From NCBI RefSeq assembly GCF_000217935.1, contig NZ_AFHI01000067.1, forward strand, positions 1 through 64,000: a DNA stretch of 64,000 nt, written 5' to 3'. Positions within the stretch are counted from its first letter, which is position 1. Each line of letters starts with the position of its first letter. The stretch is from Rheinheimera sp. A13L (GTDB lineage Bacteria > Pseudomonadota > Gammaproteobacteria > Enterobacterales > Alteromonadaceae). Made by a program: the position numbers and the translations under genes. A model generated the notes under the pieces. That model made no database searches, was not told the origin of the DNA, and saw nothing but the letters and a program-made list of their open reading frames with translations. Below are positions 37,060-47,364 of this stretch, piece after piece.

Positions 37060-37734
37060 ATGCCAAATCACTTTTTGGCGGTTTTCGCAAAATCCCCCAT
37101 CAAACCATTGGAAGAACATATCAAAAAGGTTTTTGATGCCAGCCTGTTGCTGCTGCCATTTTTTGATGCAGTGTTTTTGAAGGATTGGGATAAAGCGGCT
37201 GAAGTTCGCAAATCTATTGTGACGTTGGAAAAGGATGCCGACAATTTAAAACGTGATATACGCGTGCATTTGCCACGTGGGCTGTTTTTACCTGTGGAAC
37301 GAACGGATTTATTAGAGCTGGTTTCGCAGCAGGATAAAATTGCCAACAAAGCCAAAGATATCACGGGCCGTGTTTTAGGTCGTGAGCTGGAAATTCCTGT
37401 TCCTATACAGGTGGAGTTTAAAGCCTATTTACAGCGTTGTATCGATGCTGTCGAACTGGCATGTGAAGCAATCAATGAACTGGACGAGCTGTTGGAAACT
37501 GGTTTTCGTGGCCGCGAAGTCGATTTAGTGATCAAAATGGTCGAACGTATCGATGAAATCGAGCATGATACCGACCAATTGCAGATCAGTTTACGTAAAT
37601 TTGTGCGTAAAGCTGAAGCCGAAATGAATCCGGTTGATGTGATGTTCCTGTACCGCACTCTTGAGTGGGTTGGCGATTTAGCTGACTGTGCTTTGAAAGT
37701 AGGTTCACGTCTTGAAATCATGTTGGCTCGATAA
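37060..37734 (+). CDS. DUF47/PhoU-like Pit accessory protein
   Basis: A 224-residue all-helical protein of the DUF47 (TIGR00153) family, distantly related to PhoU. Conserved segments: FAKSPIKPLEEHIKKV at the N-terminus, EKDADNLKRDIRVHLPRG and VDVMFLYRTLEWVGDLADCALKVGSRLE. It sits 19 bp before a Pit transporter gene, and such proteins are thought to control Pit activity. The ATG at 37060 follows AAGAGG, and upstream in-frame sequence is not conserved. A possible -10 (TACAAT, 37010-37015) precedes it; no Pho box was found. Confidence 0.92.
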   Translation: MPNHFLAVFAKSPIKPLEEHIKKVFDASLLLLPFFDAVFLKDWDKAAEVRKSIVTLEKDADNLKRDIRVHLPRGLFLPVERTDLLELVSQQDKIANKAKDITGRVLGRELEIPVPIQVEFKAYLQRCIDAVELACEAINELDELLETGFRGREVDLVIKMVERIDEIEHDTDQLQISLRKFVRKAEAEMNPVDVMFLYRTLEWVGDLADCALKVGSRLEIMLAR

Positions 37735-37753
37735 TTTTTAAGGTAATTCACAG

Positions 37754-39022
37754 ATGGATATTTTAACTACGTACGGCTATACGCTGATTATCGTAGCCGC
37801 AGTATTTGGCTTTATTATGGCTTATGGTGTAGGTGCCAATGATGTGGCAAACGCCATGGGTACTTCAGTAGGATCCAAAGCTTTAACTGTTAAACAAGCA
37901 ATTTTTATTGCTGCTATTTTTGAATTTGCCGGCGCTTATTTAGCGGGCGGTTCTGTAACTTCTACCATTCGCAGTGGCATCGTTGACCCTATTCACTTTG
38001 CTTCAGCGCCTGAACTGATGGTATTTGGCATGATTGCAGCCTTGTTGGCTGCTGGTACCTGGTTGCTGGTTGCTTCTTATTATGGCTGGCCTGTGTCCAC
38101 GACTCACTCTATTGTTGGTGCCATTATCGGTTTTGCCGCTGTAGGTGTGGGTGTAGATGCGGTGGAGTGGGGGAAAGTAGGTGGCATAGTTGGCAGTTGG
38201 GTCGTGACTCCTGTGCTGGCTGGTATTCTGGCCTACTTAATTTTTATGAGTGCCCAGCGTTTAATTTTTGATACTGATAATCCGCTGGCTAACGCTAAAA
38301 AATATGTGCCTTTTTATATGGCTTTTGCAGCGCTGATGATGGCTTTGGTGACTGTGACTAAAGGTTTAACTCATGTGGGCTTAGACCTGAGCACAGAACA
38401 AAACCTGATGATAGCCGGTAGTATCGCTGTGGTTGTGGGTATTGTGGGTAAAATTGCGATTAGCCGGGTGCATATAGACCCAATGGCCGATAAAGAAATG
38501 CATTTTACCAACGTTGAAAAAATCTTCGGTATTCTGATGATCACTACAGCCTGCTGTATGGCTTTTGCTCACGGTTCTAACGATGTAGCGAATGCCATTG
38601 GACCTTTGGCTGCTGTGGTCAGCGTGATCCAGTCGGGTGGTGAAGTGGTAGGTAAAGCCAAACTGGACTGGTGGATTTTACCTCTAGGTGCTGTGGGTAT
38701 TGTGATTGGTTTAGCCACTTTAGGCGCTAAAGTGATTAAAACTATAGGCACTGCGATTACGCATTTGACCCCAAGCCGTGGTTTTGCGGCTGAAATGTCT
38801 GCTGCGACCACTGTAGTTATAGCTTCTGGTACTGGCTTACCCATCTCTACCACTCAAACTCTGGTTGGTGCTGTATTAGGTGTAGGTTTAGCCCGGGGTA
38901 TTGCCGCTCTGAATTTAGGTGTAGTACGTAATATCTTTATTTCATGGGTAGTGACTTTACCTGTGGGTGCTGGTTTAGCCATCGTATTTTTCTATATTAT
39001 CAAAGCTATTTTTAGCGTCTGA
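37754..39022 (+). CDS. pit: low-affinity inorganic phosphate transporter Pit
   Basis: A 422-residue proton/metal-phosphate symporter with about 10 membrane helices. Both duplicated signatures of the family are intact: GANDVANAMGTSVGSKAL in the first half and HGSNDVANAIGPLAAV in the second. VSTTHSIVGAIIG and ISTTQTLVGAVLG provide the paired second motif. Co-transcribed with the DUF47 gene and placed next to the pst operon, it provides uptake under phosphate-rich conditions, complementing Pst. Confidence 0.95.
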   Translation: MDILTTYGYTLIIVAAVFGFIMAYGVGANDVANAMGTSVGSKALTVKQAIFIAAIFEFAGAYLAGGSVTSTIRSGIVDPIHFASAPELMVFGMIAALLAAGTWLLVASYYGWPVSTTHSIVGAIIGFAAVGVGVDAVEWGKVGGIVGSWVVTPVLAGILAYLIFMSAQRLIFDTDNPLANAKKYVPFYMAFAALMMALVTVTKGLTHVGLDLSTEQNLMIAGSIAVVVGIVGKIAISRVHIDPMADKEMHFTNVEKIFGILMITTACCMAFAHGSNDVANAIGPLAAVVSVIQSGGEVVGKAKLDWWILPLGAVGIVIGLATLGAKVIKTIGTAITHLTPSRGFAAEMSAATTVVIASGTGLPISTTQTLVGAVLGVGLARGIAALNLGVVRNIFISWVVTLPVGAGLAIVFFYIIKAIFSV

Positions 39023-39040
39023 TCCCTGCTGTTGTGTGAT

Positions 39041-39071
39041 AAAAAATCCTGGCTTTTGCCGGGATTTTTTT
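39041..39071 (+). terminator. terminator after pit
   Basis: AAAAAATCCTGGC-TTTT-GCCGGGATTTTTT hairpin with one G-T pair, 19 bp past the stop codon. Confidence 0.9.
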
Positions 39072-39223
39072 ATTCGTAAAACTCTGTTGCAGCGCACTTA
39101 AACATTGTCAGGCTATACTTCGCAGCTTCTGGGGTTCTGTCGCAAATTAATAGCTTGTCGCTTTGCTTTTTAATTTTATTCGATTAAATTGGTTTTAATT
39201 GAGGTTAATCATCGGAATAAAAG

Positions 39224-40135
39224 ATGAAACGTGTGCCCAGTATTAAACAGTTGCAATACCTGCTTGCTTTGCATGAACACCAGCATTTTGGTCGTGCTGC
39301 TGAAGCTTGTTACATAGGTCAGTCCACCTTAAGTGCCGCCATCGCCAACTTAGAAGAAACCATGAACGCGCAGTTGCTGGAGCGCGATCATAAAACCTTT
39401 ATTTTTACCCCTTTGGGTGAAGATGTGGTGCGCCAGGCCCGTTATATAGTGGAACAGTGTGAAGAGCTGACAGAATTTGCTAAATGTCAGGGTAAGCCGA
39501 TGGCGGGTCCTTTGCGTTTAGGTTGTATTCCTACCATTGCGCCTTTTGTATTAAGTGAAGTGATGGCGCTGTCGCGTGAACGTTTTCCTGAGCTGCAATT
39601 GTTGCTGCGGGAAGACACCACTGAAAACTCGTTACAGTCGTTGATTGAAGGGCGATTAGACTTAGTCTTACTGGCTTTACCTTATGACACTGGTACTTTG
39701 CATACCGAAGTGCTGGCACAAGACCCTTTTAAGCTGGTATTGCATAAGGACTGGCTGGACCGTGGTTTTCAGCAAGACATCAGCCAGTGGCCGGATGAAA
39801 GTATTTTTCTGCTGGAGCGCGAGCATTGTATGACAGGCCATGCAGTAAAAGCCTGCGAGCTGGATGACAACCGTAAAGTAAATCCGTTTTTTGCTACCAG
39901 CCTGCACACCTTAAGTCAGATGGTCAATAACAAACTGGGTGTGACTTTTATGCCGCAGATGGCGATTAACAGCGGTTTGTTGCGTGGCACTGAGCTGGTG
40001 GCGCAGAAACCAAGCTCTGGTCAGGCGTACCGTGATATTGGCGTAGCCTGGCGTCCTACGTCCAGCAAACTACGCAGTTATCGCCAGATGACGCAGTTAA
40101 TATCTGAAGTGTTACAGCAAAAATGCGGTGATTAA
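39224..40135 (+). CDS. oxyR: hydrogen-peroxide sensor OxyR
   Basis: A 303-residue LysR-type regulator. The HTH (HFGRAAEACYIGQSTLSAAIANLEE) and the effector domain match OxyR. The two redox cysteines are present as Cys202 and Cys211 in REHCMTGHAVKAC, nine residues apart as in E. coli Cys199/Cys208. The peroxide-reactive site Thr-x-x-Ser-like T...SLHTLSQMV and the G-I-T-like GVTFMPQMA segments are also seen. It stands alone, without an adjacent catalase or peroxiredoxin gene. Confidence 0.95.
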   Translation: MKRVPSIKQLQYLLALHEHQHFGRAAEACYIGQSTLSAAIANLEETMNAQLLERDHKTFIFTPLGEDVVRQARYIVEQCEELTEFAKCQGKPMAGPLRLGCIPTIAPFVLSEVMALSRERFPELQLLLREDTTENSLQSLIEGRLDLVLLALPYDTGTLHTEVLAQDPFKLVLHKDWLDRGFQQDISQWPDESIFLLEREHCMTGHAVKACELDDNRKVNPFFATSLHTLSQMVNNKLGVTFMPQMAINSGLLRGTELVAQKPSSGQAYRDIGVAWRPTSSKLRSYRQMTQLISEVLQQKCGD

Positions 40136-40138
40136 AAC

Positions 40139-40891
40139 CTAATGCAGATTGGGCAAGGTCAGTTGGGGATAGGTTTGATAAAACTGCTTCAGCTGACCTG
40201 TTTTGTATAACGAAAGAAAGCGCTTATCCCACAAGGCTTTAAATAAACGGCCTGATTCATTGTCAGCAAAAGCCAGATAAATAGGATCACGCAGCATCTC
40301 CTGATAACGCAAAGGTTGCAGCTGTACAGCTCCTTCTCCTTTTAAGTACTGATGTAATTCACTTTTTTCCGCCAGATAAATATCAACCCTGCGATTTTTA
40401 ACCAGCTCCAGACCTTGTTTTATATCCAGTACCTCATAGCCTTTTTCCGGCAGGCCTAATACCAGATGTAAGTCGTACGCTAAATCCCAGGCTAGTTTAT
40501 GCTGTTTCAGCAGTTCCAGTTGTGGCGGTGCCGTATGGGTAGGATCGTAAATAGCAACTATTAAATCAAAATCAAAGGGGTGGGCAGACAGCAGTAATCC
40601 TTGATGCTCATTGCCTGACTCATAGGCGGATAAGCCTGGTACCATATGGTGTTTACCTTGCTGCACCAGATGGATAGCGCGGCCAAAGTTACTGAAATGC
40701 CACACCAGTTCTGTCTGATCTTTTGGGTAAATCAGCTGAAACAAATCTGCATAAGCACCAGTACCATCGGCATTCGTGAAACCTGGCCAGACAGGGGTAC
40801 TGATCTGAAGCTGTGATTGTGCTTTTTGCTCCGCAACGGCGGATTGCACTATGAAAAAGCAAAACAAAAGTACAGTAAGGCGATACATCAT
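40139..40891 (-). CDS. orphan periplasmic solute-binding-like protein
   Basis: A 250-residue exported protein with signal peptide MMYRLTVLLFCFFIVQSAVA. The mature part resembles SBP family 3: ISTPVWPGFTNADGTGAYADLFQLIYP near the start, a FSNFGRAIHLVQQGKHHMVPG segment, and KNRRVDIYLAEKSELHQYL. No transporter genes flank it. It is related in style to the proteins at 5959-6690 and 62103-62780. It is convergent with oxyR, with a 3-bp gap. Confidence 0.72.
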   Translation of the reverse strand: MMYRLTVLLFCFFIVQSAVAEQKAQSQLQISTPVWPGFTNADGTGAYADLFQLIYPKDQTELVWHFSNFGRAIHLVQQGKHHMVPGLSAYESGNEHQGLLLSAHPFDFDLIVAIYDPTHTAPPQLELLKQHKLAWDLAYDLHLVLGLPEKGYEVLDIKQGLELVKNRRVDIYLAEKSELHQYLKGEGAVQLQPLRYQEMLRDPIYLAFADNESGRLFKALWDKRFLSLYKTGQLKQFYQTYPQLTLPNLH

Positions 40892-41078
40892 GCGGTTTTG
40901 TCCTTGAGCTTTTCCAAAGCTTAGCTGAAATTTTGCTCATTGCTGTTGTGGCGAAAAATAGCTTGTATTGAAAAAAACATCTTTGTAGACTGCCGCCGCG
41001 CTGCAACAGTGCATCGCGTCAGGTGTCGGCATCAATGCCGGTTTGATACAGTTTGTCGGTAAAGCGGACTTATAAATT

Positions 41079-42113
41079 ATGCAAGTTAAAGATTTTTCCT
41101 TTGAGCTGCCAGAGCAGCTGATCGCACGTTTTCCTAAAGCAGAACGTTCCAGCAGTCGTTTATTAAAAATGCAGCGCCAGACTGGTGAGTTATCCCACCT
41201 GGTGTTCACTGATTTGCCCGGACAACTTAATAGCGGCGATTTATTGGTATTTAATAATACCAGGGTGATCCCAGCCCGCTTATTTGGTCAAAAAGAATCA
41301 GGTGGCAAAGTAGAAATTCTGGTGGAGCGGGTGCTCGATACTCAGCGCTTTTTGGCGCATGTTCGCGCCAGTAAAGCCCCAAAGCCAGAGAGCATTATTC
41401 TGGTCGATGACAACACCCAACTTAAAATGCTGCAGCGCCACGATACCTTGTTTGAGCTGGAGCTGTTAGGGGAAGAGCCTGTATTGACTATGTTAGACCG
41501 GCTGGGCCATATGCCGTTGCCACCTTACATAGACAGACCCGACAGCGACGAAGATAAGCAGCGTTATCAGACTGTCTATAACCAGAAACCCGGTGCTGTA
41601 GCTGCACCAACAGCGGGTTTGCATTTTGATGAGCCTTTATTGGCGGCATTAAAAGCCAAAGGCATAGAGTTCGCTTATGTCACTTTGCATGTTGGGGCTG
41701 GTACTTTTCAGCCGGTGCGGGTGGATAATGTGCTGGATCACCAGATGCATGCTGAATACATTGAAGTCGATCAGGCCGTAGTGGATGCCATTCATGCCTG
41801 TAAAGCGCGTGGTAACAGAGTGGTGGCTGTGGGGACTACATCGGTTCGTTCGCTGGAATCTGCTGCTCAAATCGCATTACAACAAGGCAAAGACTTACAG
41901 CCTTATAGCGGCGACACTAAAATATTTATCTACCCGGGTTACCAGTTTCAGGTGATTGATGGCTTAGTCACTAACTTCCATTTGCCAGAATCCACATTGA
42001 TTATGCTGGTCAGTGCTTTTAGTCAAAAAGACTATGTAATGCAGGCCTATCAAACCGCGATAGAGCAGGAGTATCGTTTTTATTCCTATGGCGATGCGAT
42101 GCTGCTCCTGTAA
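41079..42113 (+). CDS. queA: S-adenosylmethionine:tRNA ribosyltransferase-isomerase QueA
   Basis: A 344-residue enzyme that turns preQ1-tRNA into epoxyqueuosine-tRNA, using the ribosyl group of SAM. It has the QueA opening [14 protein letters not shown], the core [14 protein letters not shown], the [17 protein letters not shown] segment, and [21 protein letters not shown] near the end. It is the first of a conserved block, queA-tgt-yajC-secD-secF. No preQ1 riboswitch was recognised in the 187 bp upstream. Confidence 0.96.
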   Translation: MQVKDFSFELPEQLIARFPKAERSSSRLLKMQRQTGELSHLVFTDLPGQLNSGDLLVFNNTRVIPARLFGQKESGGKVEILVERVLDTQRFLAHVRASKAPKPESIILVDDNTQLKMLQRHDTLFELELLGEEPVLTMLDRLGHMPLPPYIDRPDSDEDKQRYQTVYNQKPGAVAAPTAGLHFDEPLLAALKAKGIEFAYVTLHVGAGTFQPVRVDNVLDHQMHAEYIEVDQAVVDAIHACKARGNRVVAVGTTSVRSLESAAQIALQQGKDLQPYSGDTKIFIYPGYQFQVIDGLVTNFHLPESTLIMLVSAFSQKDYVMQAYQTAIEQEYRFYSYGDAMLLL

Positions 42114-42130
42114 ATTTTCCTTAATCGATC

Positions 42131-42209
42131 GTAGGGGCGGGTCTTGTACCCGCCGGTCTATTGATACCGCGATGTTCATCGACGGGCCGGGACAGGCCGC
42201 GGCCACTAC
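42131..42209. repeat. 79-bp REP-like palindromic element between queA and tgt
   Basis: The element begins GTAGGGGCG and ends GGCCACTAC, near-inverted repeats of each other. Internally it has hairpin GGCGGGT-5 nt-ACCCGCC (42136-42154) and a GC-rich half (CGGGCCGGGACAGGCCGCGG). Its GC content is well above the flanks. It looks like a small dispersed repeat rather than coding sequence; no second copy was seen in this window. Confidence 0.6.
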
Positions 42210-42241
42210 AAATTGTTGTCTCTGCAGTGCTTGCGGGCACG

Positions 42242-42280
42242 AAAGGCCATACCGCTTTAAAGGTGGGGTTTGGCCTTTTG
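42242..42280 (+). terminator. possible terminator before tgt
   Basis: AAAGGCCA and TGGCCTTT form an 8-bp stem with a 21-nt loop followed by TTTTG. A TACAAT at 42287-42292 just downstream may be the tgt -10, so queA and tgt may be partly uncoupled here. Confidence 0.45.
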
Positions 42281-42339
42281 TTCTGCTACAATCGGGCGCG
42301 AAAAAAGCCGGACTGTTTTTCTGGCAGAGACTGAGGTAG

Positions 42340-43476
<1,137 letters not shown>

Positions 43477-43530
43477 GATTTCATTTTTTAATTTTTAACA
43501 CTTTTAATTTAAAACTTTAGGGGACATGTG

Positions 43531-43869
43531 ATGAGTTTATTTATTTCCAATGCATACGCCAACGCTCCAGCTACAGCACCTGCAGGTGGTGGCTGGGATT
43601 TACTGATTATGTTAGCGGCATTCGGTTTGATCTTTTATTTCCTGATCTACCGCCCGCAAGCTAAACGTGTAAAAGAGCATAAAAACCTGATGTCTGCGTT
43701 AGGCAAAGGCGATGAAGTCTTAACTCAAGGCGGTTTAGTGGGGCGTATTGCAAAAATTGCTGACGATAAAGATTTTGTTGCTATCGCGTTAAACGAGACC
43801 ACTGAAGTCACAGTGCAGAAATCTGCTATCGCTGCCGTACTGCCGAAAGGCACGATGAAATCACTGTAA
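43531..43869 (+). CDS. yajC: Sec translocon accessory protein YajC
   Basis: A 112-residue inner-membrane protein with one membrane helix (LLIMLAAFGLIFYFLIYRPQAKR) and a small cytoplasmic domain (GDEVLTQGGLVGRI). It forms a complex with SecD and SecF. The ATG at 43531 follows TTAGGGGA; a GTG immediately before it is a less likely start. Confidence 0.95.
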   Translation: MSLFISNAYANAPATAPAGGGWDLLIMLAAFGLIFYFLIYRPQAKRVKEHKNLMSALGKGDEVLTQGGLVGRIAKIADDKDFVAIALNETTEVTVQKSAIAAVLPKGTMKSL

Positions 43870-43881
43870 AAGGATTTTAAT

Positions 43882-45732
43882 GTGTTAAACCAGAATTCCA
43901 TCTGGCGGTACTTAGTGGTGATCATCGTCATGGGCGTCAGCATGCTGTACGCCCTGCCGAATTTATATCCTAATGACCCGTCGATACAAATCAATGCAAG
44001 CCGTGGTGCTGATGTTACTCAGCAAACCGTGGATGAATTGCAAAAAGCTTTTACTGAACAAGGGTTAACACCTAAGTCAGCTGTATTGGAAAAAGGCCAG
44101 GTGCTGGTTCGCTTTTTAAACACAGAAGATCAGTTAAAAGCGCGTGAAGTTGCGAATAAGACGTTAGGCGACAACTTCGTGACTGCATTAAATCTGGCTC
44201 CGGCTACACCAGCCTGGCTGGATGCTATAGGTGCGGCTCCAATGAAGTTGGGTCTGGACTTACGTGGTGGTGTTCACTTCCTGATGGAAGTGGATATGAA
44301 AACCGCGATGGAAAAAAACGTCAACGATTTAGTGCTGGTGTACCGTACTGATCTGCGTGAAGCCAAAGTTCGTTACCGCGCTGTGACTGCTGATGTGCCT
44401 AATTTAAAGGTCAATCTGAGTTTCCGCACCGCTGATGATTTAGCTGCGGCTAAAACCTTGTTAAGCAGCAAAGACCGCGACATGACTTTTACTGAAACTG
44501 ACGATCTGACTTTGGTTGCCGGTTTTAGTGAACTCAAAGTAAAAGCATTACGTGAAGATGCTGTAGCGCAGAACATCACTATTATCCGCAACCGTGTCAA
44601 TGCTATTGGTGTGGCTGAACCTTTAGTGCAACGTCAGGGCGCTGAACGTATTGTGGTTCAATTACCAGGTGTACAGGACACAGCTCGCGCCAAAGAAATT
44701 TTAGGTGCAACTGCCACTCTTGAATTCCGTATGGTGGATGAAGCCGGCGATTTACAAAGTGCGATAGAAGGCCGGGTGCCACCTAATGCACAGTTGTATA
44801 ACGACCGTGAAGGTCGCCCTGTGTTGTTGCAAAAACGTGTGATGCTGACAGGCAACCATATTATTGGTGCCAACAGCAGCTTCGATGAATACAGCCGTCC
44901 TCAGGTCAATATTGATCTGGATGCCAAAGGTGGCAATACCTTCTCGCAAGCGACCAAAGAAGCTATTGGTAAGTCGATGGCTACTGTATTTATTGAATAC
45001 AAACCTACCGACAAAAAAGATGCTCAGGGCCGCACTATTCTTGAGAAAAAAGAAGAAGTGATTAACGTGGCCACTATTCAGGCGCGTTTAGGTCGCAGTT
45101 TCCGTATCACAGGTGTAGATAGTCCGGCTGAAGCACAAAACCTGGCCTTGTTATTACGTGCCGGTGCTTTGATAGCTCCTATTCAGATTGTCGAAGAACG
45201 TACTATAGGCCCAAGCCTGGGTCAGGAAAACATTGAGCTGGGTACCAACGCTATTATGGTGGGTATGTTGCTGACTGTGATCTTTATTGCCTTCTACTAC
45301 AAGTGGGTAGGGGTGGTCGCTAACCTGGCATTAGCCAGCAACGTGGTACTGTTGATTGGTGTTTTGTCTATGGTGCCTGGCGCTACTCTGACCTTGCCGG
45401 GTATGGCTGGTATCTTATTAACCATAGGTATGGCTATTGACGCCAACGTACTGATTAACGAGCGTATTCGTGAAGAACTGGCCAATGGTCGTTCCGTACA
45501 GCAGGCTATTCATGAAGGTTATAACAGAGCTTTTGCTACCATTACCGACTCCAACATTACCACTTTCTTAGTGGCGATTATTCTGTTTGGTTTAGGTTCT
45601 GGCCCGGTCAAAGGTTTTGCCGTGACTTTAGCCATAGGTATTATCACCTCTATCTTTACTGCTGTGACCGTATCCAGATTGTTTGTCAATCTGATCTGGG
45701 GTGGCCGTAAAGTTGAAAAATTACCTATATAA
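43882..45732 (+). CDS. secD: protein translocase subunit SecD
   Basis: A 616-residue RND-type inner-membrane protein that uses the proton gradient to assist Sec-dependent export. It has an N-terminal helix (LVVIIVMGVSMLYALPNLY), a large periplasmic P1 domain containing KLGLDLRGGVHFLMEVD, and a membrane block with GMAIDANVLINERIREEL. The start is GTG at 43882, 12 bp after yajC and preceded by AAAGGA. Confidence 0.96.
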   Translation: MLNQNSIWRYLVVIIVMGVSMLYALPNLYPNDPSIQINASRGADVTQQTVDELQKAFTEQGLTPKSAVLEKGQVLVRFLNTEDQLKAREVANKTLGDNFVTALNLAPATPAWLDAIGAAPMKLGLDLRGGVHFLMEVDMKTAMEKNVNDLVLVYRTDLREAKVRYRAVTADVPNLKVNLSFRTADDLAAAKTLLSSKDRDMTFTETDDLTLVAGFSELKVKALREDAVAQNITIIRNRVNAIGVAEPLVQRQGAERIVVQLPGVQDTARAKEILGATATLEFRMVDEAGDLQSAIEGRVPPNAQLYNDREGRPVLLQKRVMLTGNHIIGANSSFDEYSRPQVNIDLDAKGGNTFSQATKEAIGKSMATVFIEYKPTDKKDAQGRTILEKKEEVINVATIQARLGRSFRITGVDSPAEAQNLALLLRAGALIAPIQIVEERTIGPSLGQENIELGTNAIMVGMLLTVIFIAFYYKWVGVVANLALASNVVLLIGVLSMVPGATLTLPGMAGILLTIGMAIDANVLINERIREELANGRSVQQAIHEGYNRAFATITDSNITTFLVAIILFGLGSGPVKGFAVTLAIGIITSIFTAVTVSRLFVNLIWGGRKVEKLPI

Positions 45733-45738
45733 GGAATT

Positions 45739-46683
45739 ATGATGAAGTTTCTTGATTTTAAAGAACCGCTTAACTTTATGCGCTTCAAATCGCCAGCCAT
45801 CATATTTTCTTTGTTGCTGGTACTGGGGTCTCTGTTCAGTATTTTCACCAAAGGTATTAACTTTGGTCTGGATTTTACCGGCGGTATAGTGGTTGAAGCT
45901 GGTTTTGAGCAGCAAGCCGACCTGCCAAAAATCCGTACGGCTTTGGCTGCAGATGGTTTCCCTGATGCAGTAGTGCAGTATTTTGGCACCTCGACTGAAG
46001 TGATGATCCGCATTGCGCCACGCGCTGATGTTGAACAGGCTGTGGTGGGTGAGCAGATTATTGAGTCTATTCAAAAAGTGGAAAAAGGCGAAGTCACCAA
46101 GCGTCGCGTTGAACAGGTGAGTGCTTCAGTAGGTGACGAGCTGAAAGATGACGGTATGTTGGCTTTATTAGCCTCTTTTATCGGCATCATGATGTATGTG
46201 GCCTTTCGCTTTGAATGGCGTTATTCAGTAGGCTCTGTAGTGGCGTTAATTCACGACGTCATCATCACTGTAGGTATGTTTTCTATCACAGGTATGGAGT
46301 TCGATTTAACTGTATTGGCGGCCTTGTTAGCGCTGGTTGGTTATTCAATCAACGACACCATAGTGGTATTTGACCGTATCCGTGAAATGTTCCGTAAACT
46401 GCGTGAAGCCACAGTCGAAGAAACAGTGAATGAAGCAATCACTTCCACATTGAGCCGCACCACTATTACCTCTGGTACCACGGCCTTGTCCTTAGTGGCG
46501 CTGTTTTACTTAGGCGGCCCGCTGTTACATGGGTTTGCTGCGGCCTTGTTATTTGGTATTGCCATTGGTACTTATTCTTCGATTTACGTAGCAAGTTCTG
46601 TTGCTGTGTTGTTAGGCGCATGCCGTGAAGATTTGTTACCAGAAGTGATTGAAAAAGAAGGTGAGAATACTCCTTCGCTTTAA
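45739..46683 (+). CDS. secF: protein translocase subunit SecF
   Basis: A 314-residue partner of SecD with six helices. The P1 domain contains GLDFTGGIVVEAGF; the membrane block has ALVGYSINDTIVVFDRIRE and LSRTTITSGTTALSL. The AAGGA ribosome site and 6-bp gap to secD indicate co-translation. It ends the operon, followed by a strong terminator. Confidence 0.96.
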   Translation: MMKFLDFKEPLNFMRFKSPAIIFSLLLVLGSLFSIFTKGINFGLDFTGGIVVEAGFEQQADLPKIRTALAADGFPDAVVQYFGTSTEVMIRIAPRADVEQAVVGEQIIESIQKVEKGEVTKRRVEQVSASVGDELKDDGMLALLASFIGIMMYVAFRFEWRYSVGSVVALIHDVIITVGMFSITGMEFDLTVLAALLALVGYSINDTIVVFDRIREMFRKLREATVEETVNEAITSTLSRTTITSGTTALSLVALFYLGGPLLHGFAAALLFGIAIGTYSSIYVASSVAVLLGACREDLLPEVIEKEGENTPSL

Positions 46684-46702
46684 TGACGGGATTATAGCTG
46701 CT

Positions 46703-46733
46703 AAGAAAGGCCGGTTTCCGGCCTTTCTTTTTT
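46703..46733 (+). terminator. terminator of the queA-secF operon
   Basis: A 12-bp GC-rich stem, AAGAAAGGCCGG, with a TTT loop, followed by TTTTTT. Confidence 0.93.
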
Positions 46734-47097
46734 GAAACAGAAATAAAGATTTATTCTGCATAAATTGTTTGCTTATTATTTGCTCGCCTTCTTGATTATC
46801 CTTTTGATTTTATTGGATTTATCTAACAGACTTTCTCCTTGCTTGCATGGCTAAGCAGTTTTTCATCAAAACTATCCGGTTAAAGATGGCGTAAAACTGC
46901 ATGCTTTATCATTTTGCCCTTATCTGGTCAGATCAGTTTTATTTTAGCGCTTGGCGCACTGGATAAAACTTGTTATAAAAGACGTGTAGAGCTCCACTGT
47001 TGAAGTTTTCGGCAGTCTGAGCCGGACAGGTTTACCCTACAAAAAAGCCTGACGGAACAGTGAAAACATCGGAATGAGTTCTGCTAATCAGTGACTG
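46734..47097. other. non-coding gap with no recognised feature
   Basis: About 360 bp upstream of ERIC copy 3 and the malic enzyme. I see no credible reading frame, RNA gene or operator. It is AT-rich in the first half and holds a possible TTATAAA -10 near 46970, which is too weak to call. Confidence 0.4.
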
Positions 47098-47222
47098 TAC
47101 CCAAAGTAATTGGAGTTGCAGGGAGGCGACAAGTGCGTGAGACCCCAGGAGCATAGTAGTCCTATGTGACTAGGGCGAGGGCGCGTAAGTAACAAAGCTG
47201 CGGCTTCAAGTACGAAGGGGAT
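47098..47222 (+). repeat. ERIC-like element, copy 3 (upstream of malic enzyme)
   Basis: About 125 bp in the same orientation as copy 1. It opens TACCCAAAGTAATTGGAG, has central ACCCCAGGAGCATAG and CTATGTGACTAGGGCGA, and ends CTTCAAGTACGAAGGGG. The 3' terminal repeat is less well kept than in the others. It lies about 140 bp upstream of the malic enzyme start. Confidence 0.86.
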
Positions 47223-47249
47223 GCACTGGTACGATCTGAAAATTAGTGG

Positions 47250-47277
47250 TTCTAAAGGGCTGACTTGCTCTTTAGAA
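47250..47277 (+). other. hairpin in the malic enzyme leader
   Basis: TTCTAAAGGGC-6 nt-GCTCTTTAGAA, an 11-bp stem with one G-T pair, 87 bp upstream of the start codon. There is no T-tract after it, so it is not a terminator. Confidence 0.5.
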
Positions 47278-47364
47278 TGAGCCACCTTTTGGGTTGCACC
47301 ACAGCTCATGGCAAATAGAAGATAACAGCCCACAGGGCATACTTACTCATGGAACCTCTTACCT

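Noticed and set aside
40892-41078. Possible preQ1 riboswitch before queA
   Set aside because: No preQ1 aptamer pattern recognised; only a small CGGCAT/ATGCCG palindrome.
47088-47333. Minus-strand open frame across ERIC copy 3 and the leader hairpin
   Set aside because: It is made of repeat sequence with no ribosome site or protein-like composition.
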